15,111 nt of DNA from an uncultured Clostridia bacterium (lineage in GTDB: Bacteria > Bacillota_A > Clostridia > TANB77 > CAG-508), in NCBI GenBank assembly GCA_944393165.1, contig CALXZF010000056.1, forward strand, positions 1 through 15,111, given 5' to 3'. Below, piece after piece: positions 7,021-13,751 of the stretch (positions within the stretch are counted from its first letter, which is position 1; each line of letters begins with the position of its first letter). The notes under the pieces were generated by a model that was not told where the DNA came from, did not search any database, and saw only the letters and a program-made list of their open reading frames with translations. The translations under genes were made by a program, and so were the position numbers.

Positions 7021-7100
7021 ATCTTATCCTCCTTTTATTCATATATAAAAGAAGTATAACACAAAAGAAGTGTATTAATTTGTCGAAACTTGTCGAAAAA
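7021..7100 (-). promoter_or_regulatory. Candidate promoter and operator-like repeats before the accessory membrane gene
   Basis: This is the 80-base gap after the tape measure stop. On the coding strand an extended -10 element, TGTTATACT (7053-7061), lies upstream of the ribosome site AAAGGAGG of the accessory gene. No good -35 is found at 16-18 bases. Just upstream are two copies of TTTCGACAA, at 7090-7098 and 7080-7088, exactly 10 bases apart on the same helix face, as expected of a tandem regulator site. A second short duplication, ATACACTTCTTTT then ATACTTCTTTT, follows. Promoter and operator roles are inferred. Confidence 0.4.
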
Positions 7101-9665
7101 TTAATATTGTAATCCAAATTTTCTATTTATATAATTAAAAGCATTATCTAGTTCAGCATCAGTCATTTTTTGAGGATAAAAATTAACTGTAATAGAATTG
7201 TTTCCTCCTCCAGCTTGTCTTAATGCTTCAGCCATATATTTAGTTAAAGTTCTATCTAATGGTATAACTGCCTCAGAAGATTTTCCTTCTCCAATTAAAG
7301 CTAATGTCGCTTCATCTACAATTCCACCTTTTGCTAGTTTTGGAATTTGAGGAATATTAATTCCTTTTCCTCCAATACCTGGTACCCAATCTGGTACTTT
7401 AACATTATTTAATCCTCTTATTAGTCCATTTATAGTATCTATTATAAAATTAATTGGTGCTTTTATTATATTTCCAAGTCCAGAAACAATATTAGAAAAT
7501 ATATTCTTTACTCCATTCCAAGCTTTTTCCCAATTTCCACTAAATACACCTGTAATAAAATCTATTATTCCTTTCAAGATTCCTGTTACAGATTCTATTA
7601 TTGCTCCTATTGTATTTCCAAATCCTTGAACTATACCAGAAATAATTCCAAATACTGTACTAAAGGCGGGTTGTAAATTTTGAACTAAGAAATTGATTAT
7701 TGGAGATATAACATTGTTCCAAATCATAGATACTAAATCTATTAATCCATTTACAAATCCCATTACATTTTCAAATATTTTTGAACCCGTATTATTCCAA
7801 AAATCCATTAGCCATGTAAACATTTCGGTAAAGAATGGTTCTACAAAACTCCATAATTGTTGTAAGATTGATATTACTGTGTTGACTACACTCATAACTA
7901 GATTTCCTATATTCTGAATAACAGGCATTACAGTGTTTTGAAATAAGGCTACTAGATTATTCCATGTTTCTTGTGCTTTTAATCTGAATTGCTCATTAGT
8001 ATTATATAAATATGTAAATACTCCAACTAAAGCTGTAATTACTCCAATAACTATTCCAACAGGTCCTGTTAAGGTTGTTAAAATCTTGGAGAATCCAGTT
8101 AGTCCTGCACTTGTATTTGCTATCCAAGCAGTAAATGTACTTAGTGCTCCACTTATTATACTGATTGAATTTATAACTTGTCCTATAATAAGTAAAATAG
8201 GTCCTAAAAGAGCAGTAATTCCCGCAATAGCCAAAATTGTTTTTTGAGTGCTTTCTGGTAATTCCATAAACTTATTAATTAATTCTTGAATCTTATCAGC
8301 AACTTTTGTTATATAAGGTGCTAACATTTGTTGAACCTTAATTGCTAAACTTTCTATCGCTCCTGTCATTTCCTCGATAGATCCAGCTGTGTTGTCTAGC
8401 ATTGTATCTGCCATATTCTGTGCTGCTCCGTCACAATCTTCAAAAGATTTAGTCATGTCAGCTAAATCTTTTGAGCCTCTGTTAATTAGAGACATTATAC
8501 CAGATAGAGATTCCGTTCCAAATAGAATTGTAAGCGCGTTTTGTTTTTGTTCGTCTGTTAGTCCTTTTGTTGCCTCTTGTAACATAGAAATCATCTCAGT
8601 AAGAGATTTCATTTTACCTTCATTATCATAGAAGCTTATTCCTAAATCTTCCATCACTCCAAGCATTTTGTCTGTTGGCTTGGTTAATCTTACTAAAGCT
8701 CCTCTTAATGATGTACCTGCTTGACTTCCTTTTATTCCAGCATCAGACATAATTCCTATCGCAGCTGCGACCTCTTCTATTTTTAGTCCCATTGTATTCG
8801 CAATTGGTGCTATGTACTTCATAGCCTCTCCCATATCTTCTGTCTGTGCATTTGTTCTTGCTGCTGCTTCTGCAAACACATCAGCTATATGAGCACTACT
8901 GCTAGCTTCTAATCCGAAACCTCTTATTGCACTTGCTGCAATCTCAGAAGATGTTGCTAAATCTGCTCCACTAGATGCTGCTAAATCTAACAGACCTGGC
9001 ATAGCCTCCATAATTTCTTGAGTTGTGAAACCAGCACTTGCTAAATTTTCCATTCCTTCTGCAACCTGTGTAGCACTAAAAGATGTTTCAGCTCCTAAAT
9101 CTATAGCTTGATCTGTTAATTGTTTTAATTCATCTTTTGTAGCTCCTGCAATAGCTTGTACTCTACTCATCTGTTTTTCGAAACTATTTCCAACACTTAC
9201 TGCAGCAGTAGTTAAGCCAAGAATTGGTACTGTAATTCCAGTCGTTAATGCTCCTCCTATATTTGTAAATCCTTGTCCTATTTTTGATGTTTTTTTACTC
9301 AATGAATCAAGTGATTTGCTAATAGAAGTCCAATCAGATGCTTCTGCTTTTAAATGTTTTAAGTTGTTTTCTGTATTTATTATTTCTCTTTGAAGATTTC
9401 TATAGTTTTCTTGAGAAATAGTTCCACCATTTTTTATCGTATCATCCGCTAGCTTTTGAGCTTGTTTTAACTGATTCAATTTGTTTGTAGTTTCTTGAAT
9501 ATTTTGACTTAAAACGGTTTGTTTTTGTGCTAATAATTCAGTATTTTTAGGGTCAAACTTTAGTAATGTATTTATTCCTCTTAATTCTTTAGATAGACTA
9601 GAAGTAGCAGAATTTACTTTAGTTAAAGCTTTCTGCAATCCAGAGGTATCTCCGTCCGATTTCAA
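7101..9665 (-). CDS. Tail tape measure protein (in-frame body; N-terminus separated by a frame change)
   Basis: The tape measure fills the tail tube and sets tail length. The in-frame body is 854 residues from a TTG at 9665. Seen: an N-terminal helical region with 'GLQKALTKVNSATSSLSKELRGINTLLKFDPKN' (cut by family habit as 'ALk-vN--sr-lq-ELr-vn-LLKFDP-NtelL'), coiled coil to about residue 125, then the TP901-type tape measure core from 'GITVPILGLTTAAVSVGNSFEKQM' near 143-166 through 'GSQAGTSLRGALVRL' near 320. Hydrophobic helices follow between about 470 and 600, and a C-terminal 'AKGGIV...IGEGKSSEAVIPL' block. The family normally begins M-x-G-x-IKGI-VEIGGDT. That exact start is present at ATG 9693 with AGGAGG, but in another frame because of one extra base at 9654. 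The TTG at 9665 has an AAAGGA site 7 bases upstream, so reinitiation is possible. Confidence 0.88.
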   Translation of the reverse strand: MKSDGDTSGLQKALTKVNSATSSLSKELRGINTLLKFDPKNTELLAQKQTVLSQNIQETTNKLNQLKQAQKLADDTIKNGGTISQENYRNLQREIINTENNLKHLKAEASDWTSISKSLDSLSKKTSKIGQGFTNIGGALTTGITVPILGLTTAAVSVGNSFEKQMSRVQAIAGATKDELKQLTDQAIDLGAETSFSATQVAEGMENLASAGFTTQEIMEAMPGLLDLAASSGADLATSSEIAASAIRGFGLEASSSAHIADVFAEAAARTNAQTEDMGEAMKYIAPIANTMGLKIEEVAAAIGIMSDAGIKGSQAGTSLRGALVRLTKPTDKMLGVMEDLGISFYDNEGKMKSLTEMISMLQEATKGLTDEQKQNALTILFGTESLSGIMSLINRGSKDLADMTKSFEDCDGAAQNMADTMLDNTAGSIEEMTGAIESLAIKVQQMLAPYITKVADKIQELINKFMELPESTQKTILAIAGITALLGPILLIIGQVINSISIISGALSTFTAWIANTSAGLTGFSKILTTLTGPVGIVIGVITALVGVFTYLYNTNEQFRLKAQETWNNLVALFQNTVMPVIQNIGNLVMSVVNTVISILQQLWSFVEPFFTEMFTWLMDFWNNTGSKIFENVMGFVNGLIDLVSMIWNNVISPIINFLVQNLQPAFSTVFGIISGIVQGFGNTIGAIIESVTGILKGIIDFITGVFSGNWEKAWNGVKNIFSNIVSGLGNIIKAPINFIIDTINGLIRGLNNVKVPDWVPGIGGKGINIPQIPKLAKGGIVDEATLALIGEGKSSEAVIPLDRTLTKYMAEALRQAGGGNNSITVNFYPQKMTDAELDNAFNYINRKFGLQY

Positions 9666-9693
9666 CTATAATTCCTTTAATTGAGCCTGACAT
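9619..9693 (-). pseudogene. Displaced start of the tape measure gene (24-codon reading frame)
   Basis: ATG 9693 lies 5 bases after AGGAGG and reads MSGSIKGIIVEIG, the normal beginning of this tape measure family, then goes out of frame at the next codon (CGG) and stops at TAA 9619. If the C at coding-strand position 9654 is removed, the reading becomes GAA ATC GGA GGA GAT ACC and continues straight into the 854-residue body as VEIGGDTSGLQKAL. One extra base therefore explains the split. It may be a sequencing or assembly error, a recent mutation in a decaying prophage, or a bypassed frameshift. The sequence alone cannot decide. Confidence 0.75.
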
Positions 9694-9695
9694 AT

Positions 9696-9935
9696 TTACC
9701 TCCTTCCTGCTAATTTATCCCAATCTGCCTGCGTAGCTTTTCTAGGTTTTTTCTTTGTTTCTACAAAGCACAGCATTATTTTTGCTACATCTTTATACTC
9801 TAATTCTTTTAAATCGTTTATTCTTAAACCTATTTGCAAACAATTTGCAATGAATCTATGTTCATCTAATCCTTCAAGCTCTTCATTAGCTTTTTTTACT
9901 CTTTTTTCACTTTCTTCTATTAATTCTTTATCAAC
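9696..9935 (-). CDS. T extension of the tail assembly chaperone (frameshift product)
   Basis: A 79-codon frame is open from the G stop region to TAA 9696-9698, directly before the tape measure ribosome site. Its first in-frame ATG lies far downstream, so it is not a separate gene with a good start. The residues show the typical T domain: a charged helix 'LIEESEKRVKKANEELEGLDEHRF', then 'IANCLQIGLRINDLKELEYKDVAKIM', and the near-universal ending 'KPRKATQADWDKLAGR'. If fused after Phe127 of G, the product has about 206 residues. In known systems only a minor fraction of ribosomes shift, and the G:GT ratio is critical for tail assembly. Confidence 0.8.
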   Translation of the reverse strand, partial: VDKELIEESEKRVKKANEELEGLDEHRFIANCLQIGLRINDLKELEYKDVAKIMLCFVETKKKPRKATQADWDKLAGRR

Positions 9936-9942
9936 AAAATGA
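9931..9942 (-). other. Candidate +1 (or -2) frameshift site joining G to T
   Basis: The coding strand reads TCA TTT TGT TGA in the G frame. The T frame is entered by moving one base forward: TCA TTT (T) GTT GAT AAA. The T frame has a stop at TAA just 5' of ATTCATTTT, so the shift can only occur within about a dozen bases, at or near TTTTGT. A Phe tRNA sitting on TTT can re-pair with the overlapping TTT one base ahead, and the TGA stop two codons later would give the pause. Most phages use -1 here, but +1 and -2 variants are known. The exact slip codon is inferred. Confidence 0.65.
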
Positions 9943-10317
9943 ATTTACGGCTAATTCCGTTACCTCAGCAATCCAACTAGCACTTAAATCTATTTTTTTA
10001 ATTTCTTTTAACCAATTCTCAAATGATTCTATTTCTGGGTTAGCTGTATATATTAAAATGTAGGTAATTTTTTCTATAACATCTATAAAATCATCTAAGT
10101 TATCCATCATCATTTCATTTATGGCTTTTTGTATTTCATCTTCTGTTGCATTTTCTTTTTCTAGTTTTTTTCTTATATCGTTTTGTCCATCTGAAAATTG
10201 ATTTAAAATTTTAATATCTGAAAAAATTCCAGTACCAAAAACTTTTTTGTACTGGAATCTAGTAAAAGCATTACAATCTATTGGATATTCTTTTTCACAA
10301 ATTATTATCTTTTTCAT
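9931..10317 (-). CDS. Tail assembly chaperone, G-type (short product)
   Basis: The protein has 128 residues and lies between the major tail protein and the tape measure, the invariant position of the G/GT chaperone pair. It would coat the tape measure and recruit tube subunits. It is mainly helical: 'CNAFTRFQYKKVFGTGIF' near residues 15-32, an acidic middle 'EKENATEDEIQKAINEMMMDNLDDFIDVIEKITYIL' near 53-88, and 'FENWLKEIKKIDLSASWIAEVTELAVNSF' at the end. The TGA stop at 9931-9933 falls in the middle of an open region: the +1 frame continues for 79 codons and ends just before the tape measure start. ATG 10317 is preceded by TAGGAGGTAAAA. Confidence 0.88.
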   Translation of the reverse strand: MKKIIICEKEYPIDCNAFTRFQYKKVFGTGIFSDIKILNQFSDGQNDIRKKLEKENATEDEIQKAINEMMMDNLDDFIDVIEKITYILIYTANPEIESFENWLKEIKKIDLSASWIAEVTELAVNSFC

Positions 10318-10326
10318 TTTTACCTC

Positions 10327-10911
10327 CTACACGCTTGCCTGAGCATTTTTTTCATAAACTTTTGTGAAGAATGAGTTGTAAACATCTTCGTTTGTATCGT
10401 TTGGCTCAATGTAAGCCATAACTGCTTTATCTGTAGAACGTGGAGACATTGTTATAGATATTGTTTCTGTTCCAACTTCAATAGATTCTTCTTTTGTATT
10501 GTTTTCTCTACTTGGTCTAGTAGCTGTACAATCAAAAAATACCCATCTTCTATTTTTTTGGTCTCCTTGTCCTTGGAACATTAGTGCAAATCTTGCTGTT
10601 TTATCATCTGCATTTTCAAAAACTGCTCCATTTGTATCTACAGTTCTTCCTAGTATTTGTGTTAAAAATTCTTGTGGTGTCATTGCAATTTCTAAATCTC
10701 CTGTATATCCTTGATTTGAACTTGCTATAAAATATTTAACATTGTCTGCATAAAATGGTGTTTCTTCTCCTTCTGGGTCGAAATTTAAACCTACAGCTCC
10801 TGGCATTGCAAATGGTGTACCATAAGTTATTTCTCCATCTGTTTCAGTTATTTTGGCAATATGACATTGCTCTATTCCATATAAAACTTTATTGTTTGTT
10901 TCTCCTGCCAT
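10327..10911 (-). CDS. Major tail (tube) protein, phi13 type
   Basis: The protein has 194 residues and stacks as rings to form the tail tube. Seen: the N-terminal 'VLYGIEQCHIAKI' strand; 'PGAVGLNFDPEGEETPFYADNVKYF' near residues 37-61, a block strongly conserved in phi13-type major tail proteins; 'GYTGDLEIAMTPQEFLTQILG' near 68-88; 'FALMFQGQGDQKNRRWVFFDCTATRPS' near 107-133; and 'ETISITMSPR' near 148-157. The ATG follows AGGAGGAAATTAAA. Unlike the capsid gene, no slip site or Ig-like extension follows: only a 9-base gap to the tail chaperone, whose ribosome site overlaps this stop (TAGGAGG). Confidence 0.93.
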   Translation of the reverse strand: MAGETNNKVLYGIEQCHIAKITETDGEITYGTPFAMPGAVGLNFDPEGEETPFYADNVKYFIASSNQGYTGDLEIAMTPQEFLTQILGRTVDTNGAVFENADDKTARFALMFQGQGDQKNRRWVFFDCTATRPSRENNTKEESIEVGTETISITMSPRSTDKAVMAYIEPNDTNEDVYNSFFTKVYEKNAQASV

Positions 10912-10925
10912 TTTAATTTCCTCCT

Positions 10926-11237
10926 TTATAATTCAAAAAAATAACTTACTTGCCAAACTTTGTCGTTCTGCAAATAAGTTTCTTCGGTTTTATTCCAAGC
11001 AATATCGCCTAGAATTTCATTTTCTATTTTGTTTTGTTCTTCTAAATTCTTTGTTATGTATGTATAATCCATTTTTATAGGTATACTTTTGTAATAAACT
11101 TTATTTTCTGCCATAAAATTGTTTGTATCTGTTGTTATAGATACTAAATGTGGAGGCTCTGTAGGTGTGTCAAACTTCCCATATGCATATTTAAAACCTG
11201 CATTTTCACATCGTGTTTTTAATTCTTCTAGTGTCAT
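10926..11237 (-). CDS. Tail terminator / tail completion protein
   Basis: The protein has 103 residues and mixed alpha/beta character. Gene order (after the gp10-like gene, before the major tail protein) and the core 'PPHLVSITTDTNNFMAENKVYYKSIPIKMDYTY' near residues 28-60 agree with the small tail terminator proteins of Firmicutes siphoviruses. These cap the tail tube at its head-proximal end and fix its length together with the tape measure. The C-terminal 'DKVWQVSYFFEL' is the usual last strand. The start is coupled to the gp10-like stop by an ATGA overlap and has its own TAGGAGG site. Confidence 0.75.
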   Translation of the reverse strand: MTLEELKTRCENAGFKYAYGKFDTPTEPPHLVSITTDTNNFMAENKVYYKSIPIKMDYTYITKNLEEQNKIENEILGDIAWNKTEETYLQNDKVWQVSYFFEL

Positions 11238-11623
11238 TTTAAACCTCCTATATCTTGTTTTAATTTTTTTTCAAATTTTTCTCCATATTTTTCTTCAGTA
11301 GGTCTAATGTGTGGTTGTGCTTCTGTTCTTCCTCCATCAGCAGTAGCATGTCCAAATTCCAATATGTGAGTTAATTGATAGTCTGTTTTATTATAAATCT
11401 TTATAGAATATCTGTTTTTACTTGTCTTTCCTTTTTGTAATTTCCAACCTTTACGATATTGTTTTCTTGCTCCAGTTGGAGAAATTTGTTGTAACTCTTC
11501 TACTGCTTCTTTTCCAATTTCATTTGCATCCTTTTCAACTATTTCAGAAATATCATCAGAATAATTCTCTAATACTCTCATCAATTCTTTTGATAAAAGT
11601 TCCGCCTCAATTGATTTTGACAT
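11234..11623 (-). CDS. HK97 gp10-like tail/connector protein
   Basis: The protein has 129 residues. Seen: an N-terminal helix 'IEAELLSKELMRVLENYSDDI', a second helix 'EIVEKDANEIGKEAVEELQQI', then the family hallmark 'SPTGARKQYRKGWKLQKG' near residues 49-66, 'YSIKIYNKTDYQLTHILEFGHA' near 72-93, and 'GGRTEAQPHIRPTEEKYGEKF' near 97-117. The 'S-P-(T)-G--Y--GW' and 'LEFGH' / 'PHIRP' blocks are characteristic of the HK97 gp10 family found between head closure and tail terminator genes. It probably acts at the head-tail interface or in tail completion; its exact role is not settled in most phages. It starts at ATG 11623 behind AAAGGA and overlaps the next gene by ATGA. Confidence 0.88.
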   Translation of the reverse strand: MSKSIEAELLSKELMRVLENYSDDISEIVEKDANEIGKEAVEELQQISPTGARKQYRKGWKLQKGKTSKNRYSIKIYNKTDYQLTHILEFGHATADGGRTEAQPHIRPTEEKYGEKFEKKLKQDIGGLK

Positions 11624-11924
11624 TTTTTATTTTCCTTTCACAAATAAGGATTAATTCATCTGCTGTTATTTCTTGTATCCTTATTATTGTATAGTTAATT
11701 CCCATATAAATAAGTTCTTCTTCGTTATTATAGTTTAATGCACTAATTCTTAGTCTTAAAGTAGGTTGATATCCTGCTTGATTAGCTTCATAATATTCGT
11801 TTGCATAAACATCTTCTACTTTAATTATTGGAATTTCTATTTCTATTGGTTTTTGAGGAATTGGAACACCTATACTATTTTGTTTAGAGGTAATAGATAA
11901 TAATTTGCAACTTACATCACGCAT
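11607..11924 (-). CDS. Head closure / head-tail joining protein
   Basis: The protein has 105 residues and is rich in beta strand. It matches the SPP1 gp16-like head-closure type that plugs the connector after DNA packaging. Seen: 'EIPIIKVEDVYANEYYEANQAGYQPTLRLRIS', where the 'V-EYY-A-QAG-QP---L-I' pattern is typical, then 'YNNEEELIYMGINYTIIRIQEI' and a final strand 'ADELILICERK'. It overlaps the connector upstream by 8 bases and the gp10-like gene downstream by 17 bases, so it is translationally embedded in the morphogenesis cluster. The assignment to closure rests on length, motif pattern and gene order. Confidence 0.8.
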   Translation of the reverse strand: MRDVSCKLLSITSKQNSIGVPIPQKPIEIEIPIIKVEDVYANEYYEANQAGYQPTLRLRISALNYNNEEELIYMGINYTIIRIQEITADELILICERKIKNVKIN

Positions 11925-12216
11925 TTTTATCCACCACCTTATAATCTTCTGATAAACCTAAATTAGCACAAAGAAGACTATATGTTCTCTGTGCTAATTC
12001 TTTTTCTTTTATATCTACATTTCCGAAATTTGCTTTTACAAACATTATAATAGTAGATGTTACTAGGTTATTATTCGAATTTTCGTCTACTTTAATTCCT
12101 TGTCTTTCTAAATCTGCTATTCCTGCTTGTATCCACATTTTAATTTCATCATCTTTTAATGTAGCTGTGCTGACAATACTTAAAGATTGTTTAGCTAATT
12201 TTAATAGTTCTTCCAT
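11917..12216 (-). CDS. Head-tail connector (HK97 gp6-like DNA packaging adaptor)
   Basis: The protein has 99 residues, almost all predicted helix. Such adaptors form a ring under the portal and join head to tail. Seen: an N-terminal helix 'MEELLKLAKQSLSI', then 'DDEIKMWIQAGIADLERQGI' near residues 22-41, then a long helix 'NLVTSTIIMFVKANFG' and a last helix 'ELAQRTYSLLCANLGLSEDY'. This is the pattern of the phage gp6-like head-tail connector family, which normally sits right after the capsid gene as it does here. The ATG is preceded by AAGGAGA with 5-6 base spacing. The end overlaps the next gene by 8 bases (TGA within its first codons). Confidence 0.85.
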   Translation of the reverse strand: MEELLKLAKQSLSIVSTATLKDDEIKMWIQAGIADLERQGIKVDENSNNNLVTSTIIMFVKANFGNVDIKEKELAQRTYSLLCANLGLSEDYKVVDKNA

Positions 12217-12234
12217 ATAGTCTCCTTTCTAAAA

Positions 12235-12537
12235 TTAAATAGAAGCTTCTGCGATTGTTATTTGAGCAGTAGCTTCTTTTGTTTTTTGTTTACTATCTGT
12301 TACTACAACAGTTATATTTTTAGTTCCATCTGTTGCAATTTCTGCATTGGCTTGTACTTCTGTACCACTTATTTTAAATTCTGCATTGTCTCCTATACTT
12401 TCTTTTAAAGTATATGTATAAGGAGCTGTTCCGCCTGTTGCACTTAAATCTGCAACTTTTGTATTAATTGCAACTGGTGCTTCTAATTCTGTAACTGGTG
12501 TAATAGTTAGTTGTGTGATTTCTAAGTCTATTCCGAT
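12235..12537 (-). CDS. Ig-like domain, frameshift extension of the major capsid protein
   Basis: A 100-codon open frame lies immediately after and -1 relative to the capsid gene and ends at TAA 12235-12237. It has no ATG, GTG or TTG near its beginning and no ribosome site, so it is not a free-standing gene. Read through the poly-A slip, it adds 'IGIDLEITQLTITPVTELEA...' to the capsid protein, giving about 505 residues instead of 407. The sequence has the alternating beta pattern of bacterial Ig/cadherin-like domains, with the hallmark 'SATGGTAPYTYTL' turn-and-strand near its residues 32-44, 'FKISGTEVQA' near 54-63 and a final 'KNITVVVTDSKQ...AQITI'. Such domains usually decorate the capsid surface and are thought to bind weakly to carbohydrates. 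The next gene has its own AAGGAGA site just downstream. The domain call is firm; production by frameshift is a strong inference. Confidence 0.8.
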   Translation of the reverse strand: MGIDLEITQLTITPVTELEAPVAINTKVADLSATGGTAPYTYTLKESIGDNAEFKISGTEVQANAEIATDGTKNITVVVTDSKQKTKEATAQITIAEASI

Positions 12538-13751
12538 TTTTTTTTTCTATATACAAATGAATTTGGAACTGGCGCTCCACCTACTACACAATAACCTGTA
12601 TAATCGTTAACTCTTGAACGTCCGATAATGTCTTTTGTTACAGATATACCTTCATTGAAATTCATTTTATACCAAATTGGATTTCCTATTACAAATTCTC
12701 CGTCTTTTAAGAATGGGTCAACTTCTACTTTATATTTTGCTATATTGTCTAATCCAACACCATTTACAGGATTGTTTATATACATTCCATTGTCATCTTT
12801 TAGGAAGGCTATATCTAATGCCATATCTTCTGCCATATATATTTTTGCTCCAGATTTTTTTCTTTTTGGAAGCTTAGCAAGTCCTGCTTTTATTGCTTCT
12901 AAAGATGTAGTTGTTGATTCATATTCTGCTGCAATATGATTTCCTTCCAATGAAATACCAGCAATTTCTTTTACTCCAGTACCATAATATGGCTTATCTG
13001 CTAAATCTTCTCTCATTTCTCTTGAAACTTCAGAAATTATGTAATTTACAAATTGTTCAATTGCCATAGCTTCTAATTTCCAAGTAATTCTTATAGTTTT
13101 AGATAATTCCATTTGAGCAAATGTTAATTCTCCCCATTCATCAGACTCTAATTTATTGTCTTTTCCTTCTTCTACCCATTCAGAACCAGTACCTGATTTT
13201 TTATATGGGAATGATATTAAGCCTTTTATATAAGTTTTTGCAATATCTCTTAAGAATGGAGATTCTAATTCAATTTCTTTTAATATTTCCATTGAAACTG
13301 TTTCTGGTATAAATAAACCTCCATTATTTACTCCATCTGCTCCAGAACTTGGTGCTACATAAGTTGTCGCTGTAGTTGTTAAAGCTACATCTAATGCTCT
13401 TTTTTCATCTTCTGTAAAATCATTTCTACACATTAATGTTTTTGCCCATGCAGAACGATATTCTTCACTTTTTAATACATTGTTTTTATTAATTTCCTTC
13501 ACTTTTCTTTCCTCCTTGCCTTTTATCACATTTGTGATTTCTACTTTTCTTTTTTCTAAATTATCCACATCAGTAAGAAGTTGTCTTTCTTCTTCATGTG
13601 TTATAGCTCCATCATTTTTTTCTTCTGTTGGAACTTCTTTGTTTAGTTCTTCAGCTTGTTTTCTTAATTCAGCTAATTCTTCTTCTGTTTTAGCTTCATT
13701 AATTTTGTTTAAAAGTTCAGCTTTTCTAGCTTCAATTTCTTTTAAAGTCAT
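12528..13751 (-). CDS. Major capsid protein, HK97 fold (frame-0 product)
   Basis: This is the shell-forming protein of the head, 407 residues from the chosen start. An in-frame TTG lies at 13757, but it is only 2 bases after the AGGAGG at 13760-13765. The ATG at 13751 has 8-base spacing and is preferred. Residues 1 to about 90 are charged and helical (many Glu/Lys heptads), as expected for the delta/scaffold domain removed by the upstream protease. The mature region begins near 'EEYRSAWAKTLM'. It contains the family features 'GGLFIPETVSMEIL' near 147-160, a 'W...EGKDNKLESDEWGELTF' strand region, 'KTIRITWKLEAMAIEQF', and the C-terminal 'GYCVVGGAPVPNSFVYRKKKSE'. The last codons hold ten consecutive A before TCG GAA TAG, which is a candidate slip site to the Ig-like extension downstream. 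Confidence 0.95.
   Translation of the reverse strand: MTLKEIEARKAELLNKINEAKTEEELAELRKQAEELNKEVPTEEKNDGAITHEEERQLLTDVDNLEKRKVEITNVIKGKEERKVKEINKNNVLKSEEYRSAWAKTLMCRNDFTEDEKRALDVALTTTATTYVAPSSGADGVNNGGLFIPETVSMEILKEIELESPFLRDIAKTYIKGLISFPYKKSGTGSEWVEEGKDNKLESDEWGELTFAQMELSKTIRITWKLEAMAIEQFVNYIISEVSREMREDLADKPYYGTGVKEIAGISLEGNHIAAEYESTTTSLEAIKAGLAKLPKRKKSGAKIYMAEDMALDIAFLKDDNGMYINNPVNGVGLDNIAKYKVEVDPFLKDGEFVIGNPIWYKMNFNEGISVTKDIIGRSRVNDYTGYCVVGGAPVPNSFVYRKKKSE
12537..12546 (-). other. Poly-A slip site at the end of the capsid gene (candidate -1 frameshift)
   Basis: On the coding strand the frame-0 reading is AGA AAA AAA AAA TCG GAA TAG. The ten-A run contains overlapping A-AAA-AAA heptamers, the simplest class of -1 slippery sequence. 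Re-reading one A gives AAA AAA AAA ATC GGA ATA GAC and enters a long open frame that encodes an Ig-like domain. Insertion of one A by slipping RNA polymerase on the same run would give the same product. Ig-like domains added to phage capsid or tail proteins by programmed frameshifting are an established theme. The specific event here is inferred from sequence. Confidence 0.7.

Noticed and set aside
12235..12537. Ig-like frame as an independent gene
   Set aside because: No ATG, GTG or TTG near its 5' end and no ribosome site. It is best explained as an extension of the capsid gene.
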